Shown here: positions 63,605 to 64,000 of the stretch, one piece after another
Numbering within the stretch: position 1 is the first letter of the stretch
How the letters are laid out: the number at the start of each line of letters is the position of its first letter
NCBI GenBank assembly: GCA_013400155.1
Contig: VXBM01001947.1
Span: 28,249 to 92,248 of the forward strand
DNA length: 64,000 bases
Direction of reading: 5' to 3'
DNA from: Helopsaltes ochotensis
Taxonomy: Eukaryota; Chordata; Aves; Passeriformes; Locustellidae
Made by a program: the position numbers and the translations under genes
Notes under the pieces: model-generated
The model's database searches: none
Told to the model about the DNA's origin: nothing
Seen by the model: only the letters and a program-made list of their open reading frames with translations

Positions 63605-63908
63605 GCCTTAATTGCAGCCCAGTGTAGGGGAAGGAACTTGTTCAGAGGTGAGGTTCAAACACAATGGAGGTGCCCACTGTCCCAGATAATTGCCCATACT
63701 ATGCCACACACCTCACCACTCAGAACTATCCAATATATGGTCAGAGCTCTGGATTATGTTCTTAATTGTCTGACCTTAAACAAGACCTAAACCATTTGCA
63801 GCAACATGCTGGCTCCTAGTAAAAGGAGGTTTAAAAAGTGGTTTCAAAGGTATTTATATGTTATCCAAAATCTTTAAAATTCTCAAACACTACTGTAATC
63901 AGACTGGA
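63605..63908. other. Unique spacer between LTR and microsatellite
   Basis: I see no gene. The sequence immediately after the LTR (GCCTTAATTGCAGCCCAGTG) does not resemble a retroviral primer-binding site, supporting the solo reading of the LTR. The 63-codon plus frame here is unassigned. Confidence 0.5.
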
Positions 63909-64000
63909 GAAGGAAGGAAGGAAGGAAGGAAGGAAGGAAGGAAGGAAGGAAGGAAGGAAGGAAGGAAGGAAGGAAGGAAGGAAGGAAGGAAGGAAGGAAG
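63909..64000. repeat. (GGAA)n microsatellite, runs off the window
   Basis: About 92 bases, or some 23 perfect copies of the tetranucleotide GAAG/GGAA, with no interruption up to the last base of the window. The full array is longer than can be seen here. Each GGAA is the core of an ETS-factor site. Confidence 0.97.

Noticed and set aside
63909..64000. Regular array that might look like CRISPR or a satellite
   Set aside because: It is a 4-base perfect microsatellite without spacers; CRISPR arrays do not occur in vertebrate nuclear DNA.

Overview
The window reads as vertebrate nuclear DNA from a bird. It is strongly A+T-rich, has no bacterial-style gene packing and contains a run of Ns from a scaffold gap. 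Its recognisable interspersed repeats are avian: CR1 LINE fragments, including 3' ends with the diagnostic 8-bp tail repeat, and long terminal repeats (LTRs) of avian endogenous retroviruses (ERVs). I see no intact protein-coding gene, rRNA, tRNA or CRISPR array. Open frames rarely exceed 100 codons, which fits chance in A+T-rich sequence, and most recognisable ones lie over repeats. The window is best described as a gene desert or the inside of a very large intron.

Layout. 1-6.9 kb: unique A+T-rich DNA broken by a 590-base gap beside a (TATATC)n microsatellite, plus a 36-bp tandem duplication. 6.9-11.2 kb: two CR1 3' fragments in reverse orientation with unique DNA between them. 14.0-16.8 kb: the main repeat cluster, with a decayed CR1 reverse-transcriptase segment (+), an ERV LTR (-) and part of the ERV interior. 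16.8-24.7 kb: unique DNA. 24.7-25.85 kb: a stretch on the minus strand that reads like a decayed protein-coding copy, in several frames, ending with a stop codon and a nearby AATAAA; the family was not recognised. 27.9-28.06 kb: a CR1 3' end (+). 28-52 kb: a long unique stretch with simple repeats and a few candidate regulatory sites, the clearest being a TATA-like box inside a dyad at 46.65-46.69 kb. 52.0-53.05 kb: a CR1 (-) followed by a G+C-rich patch and a different LTR (+). 53-63.2 kb: unique DNA with low-complexity tracts, a 10-bp-stem hairpin and a small ORF with a close poly(A) signal. 63.19-63.60 kb: a complete-looking solo LTR related to the one at 15.5 kb but in the opposite orientation. 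63.9-64 kb: a (GGAA)n microsatellite running off the window end.

No set of genes here can be shown to work together, and I found no convincing undescribed biological system. The observations most worth checking are the decayed coding-like block at 24.8-25.85 kb (processed pseudogenes are scarce in birds), the LTR pair, the TATA/dyad element and the small ORF at 61.9-62.2 kb. Repeat assignments were made by eye from remembered family consensus patterns, not by alignment.
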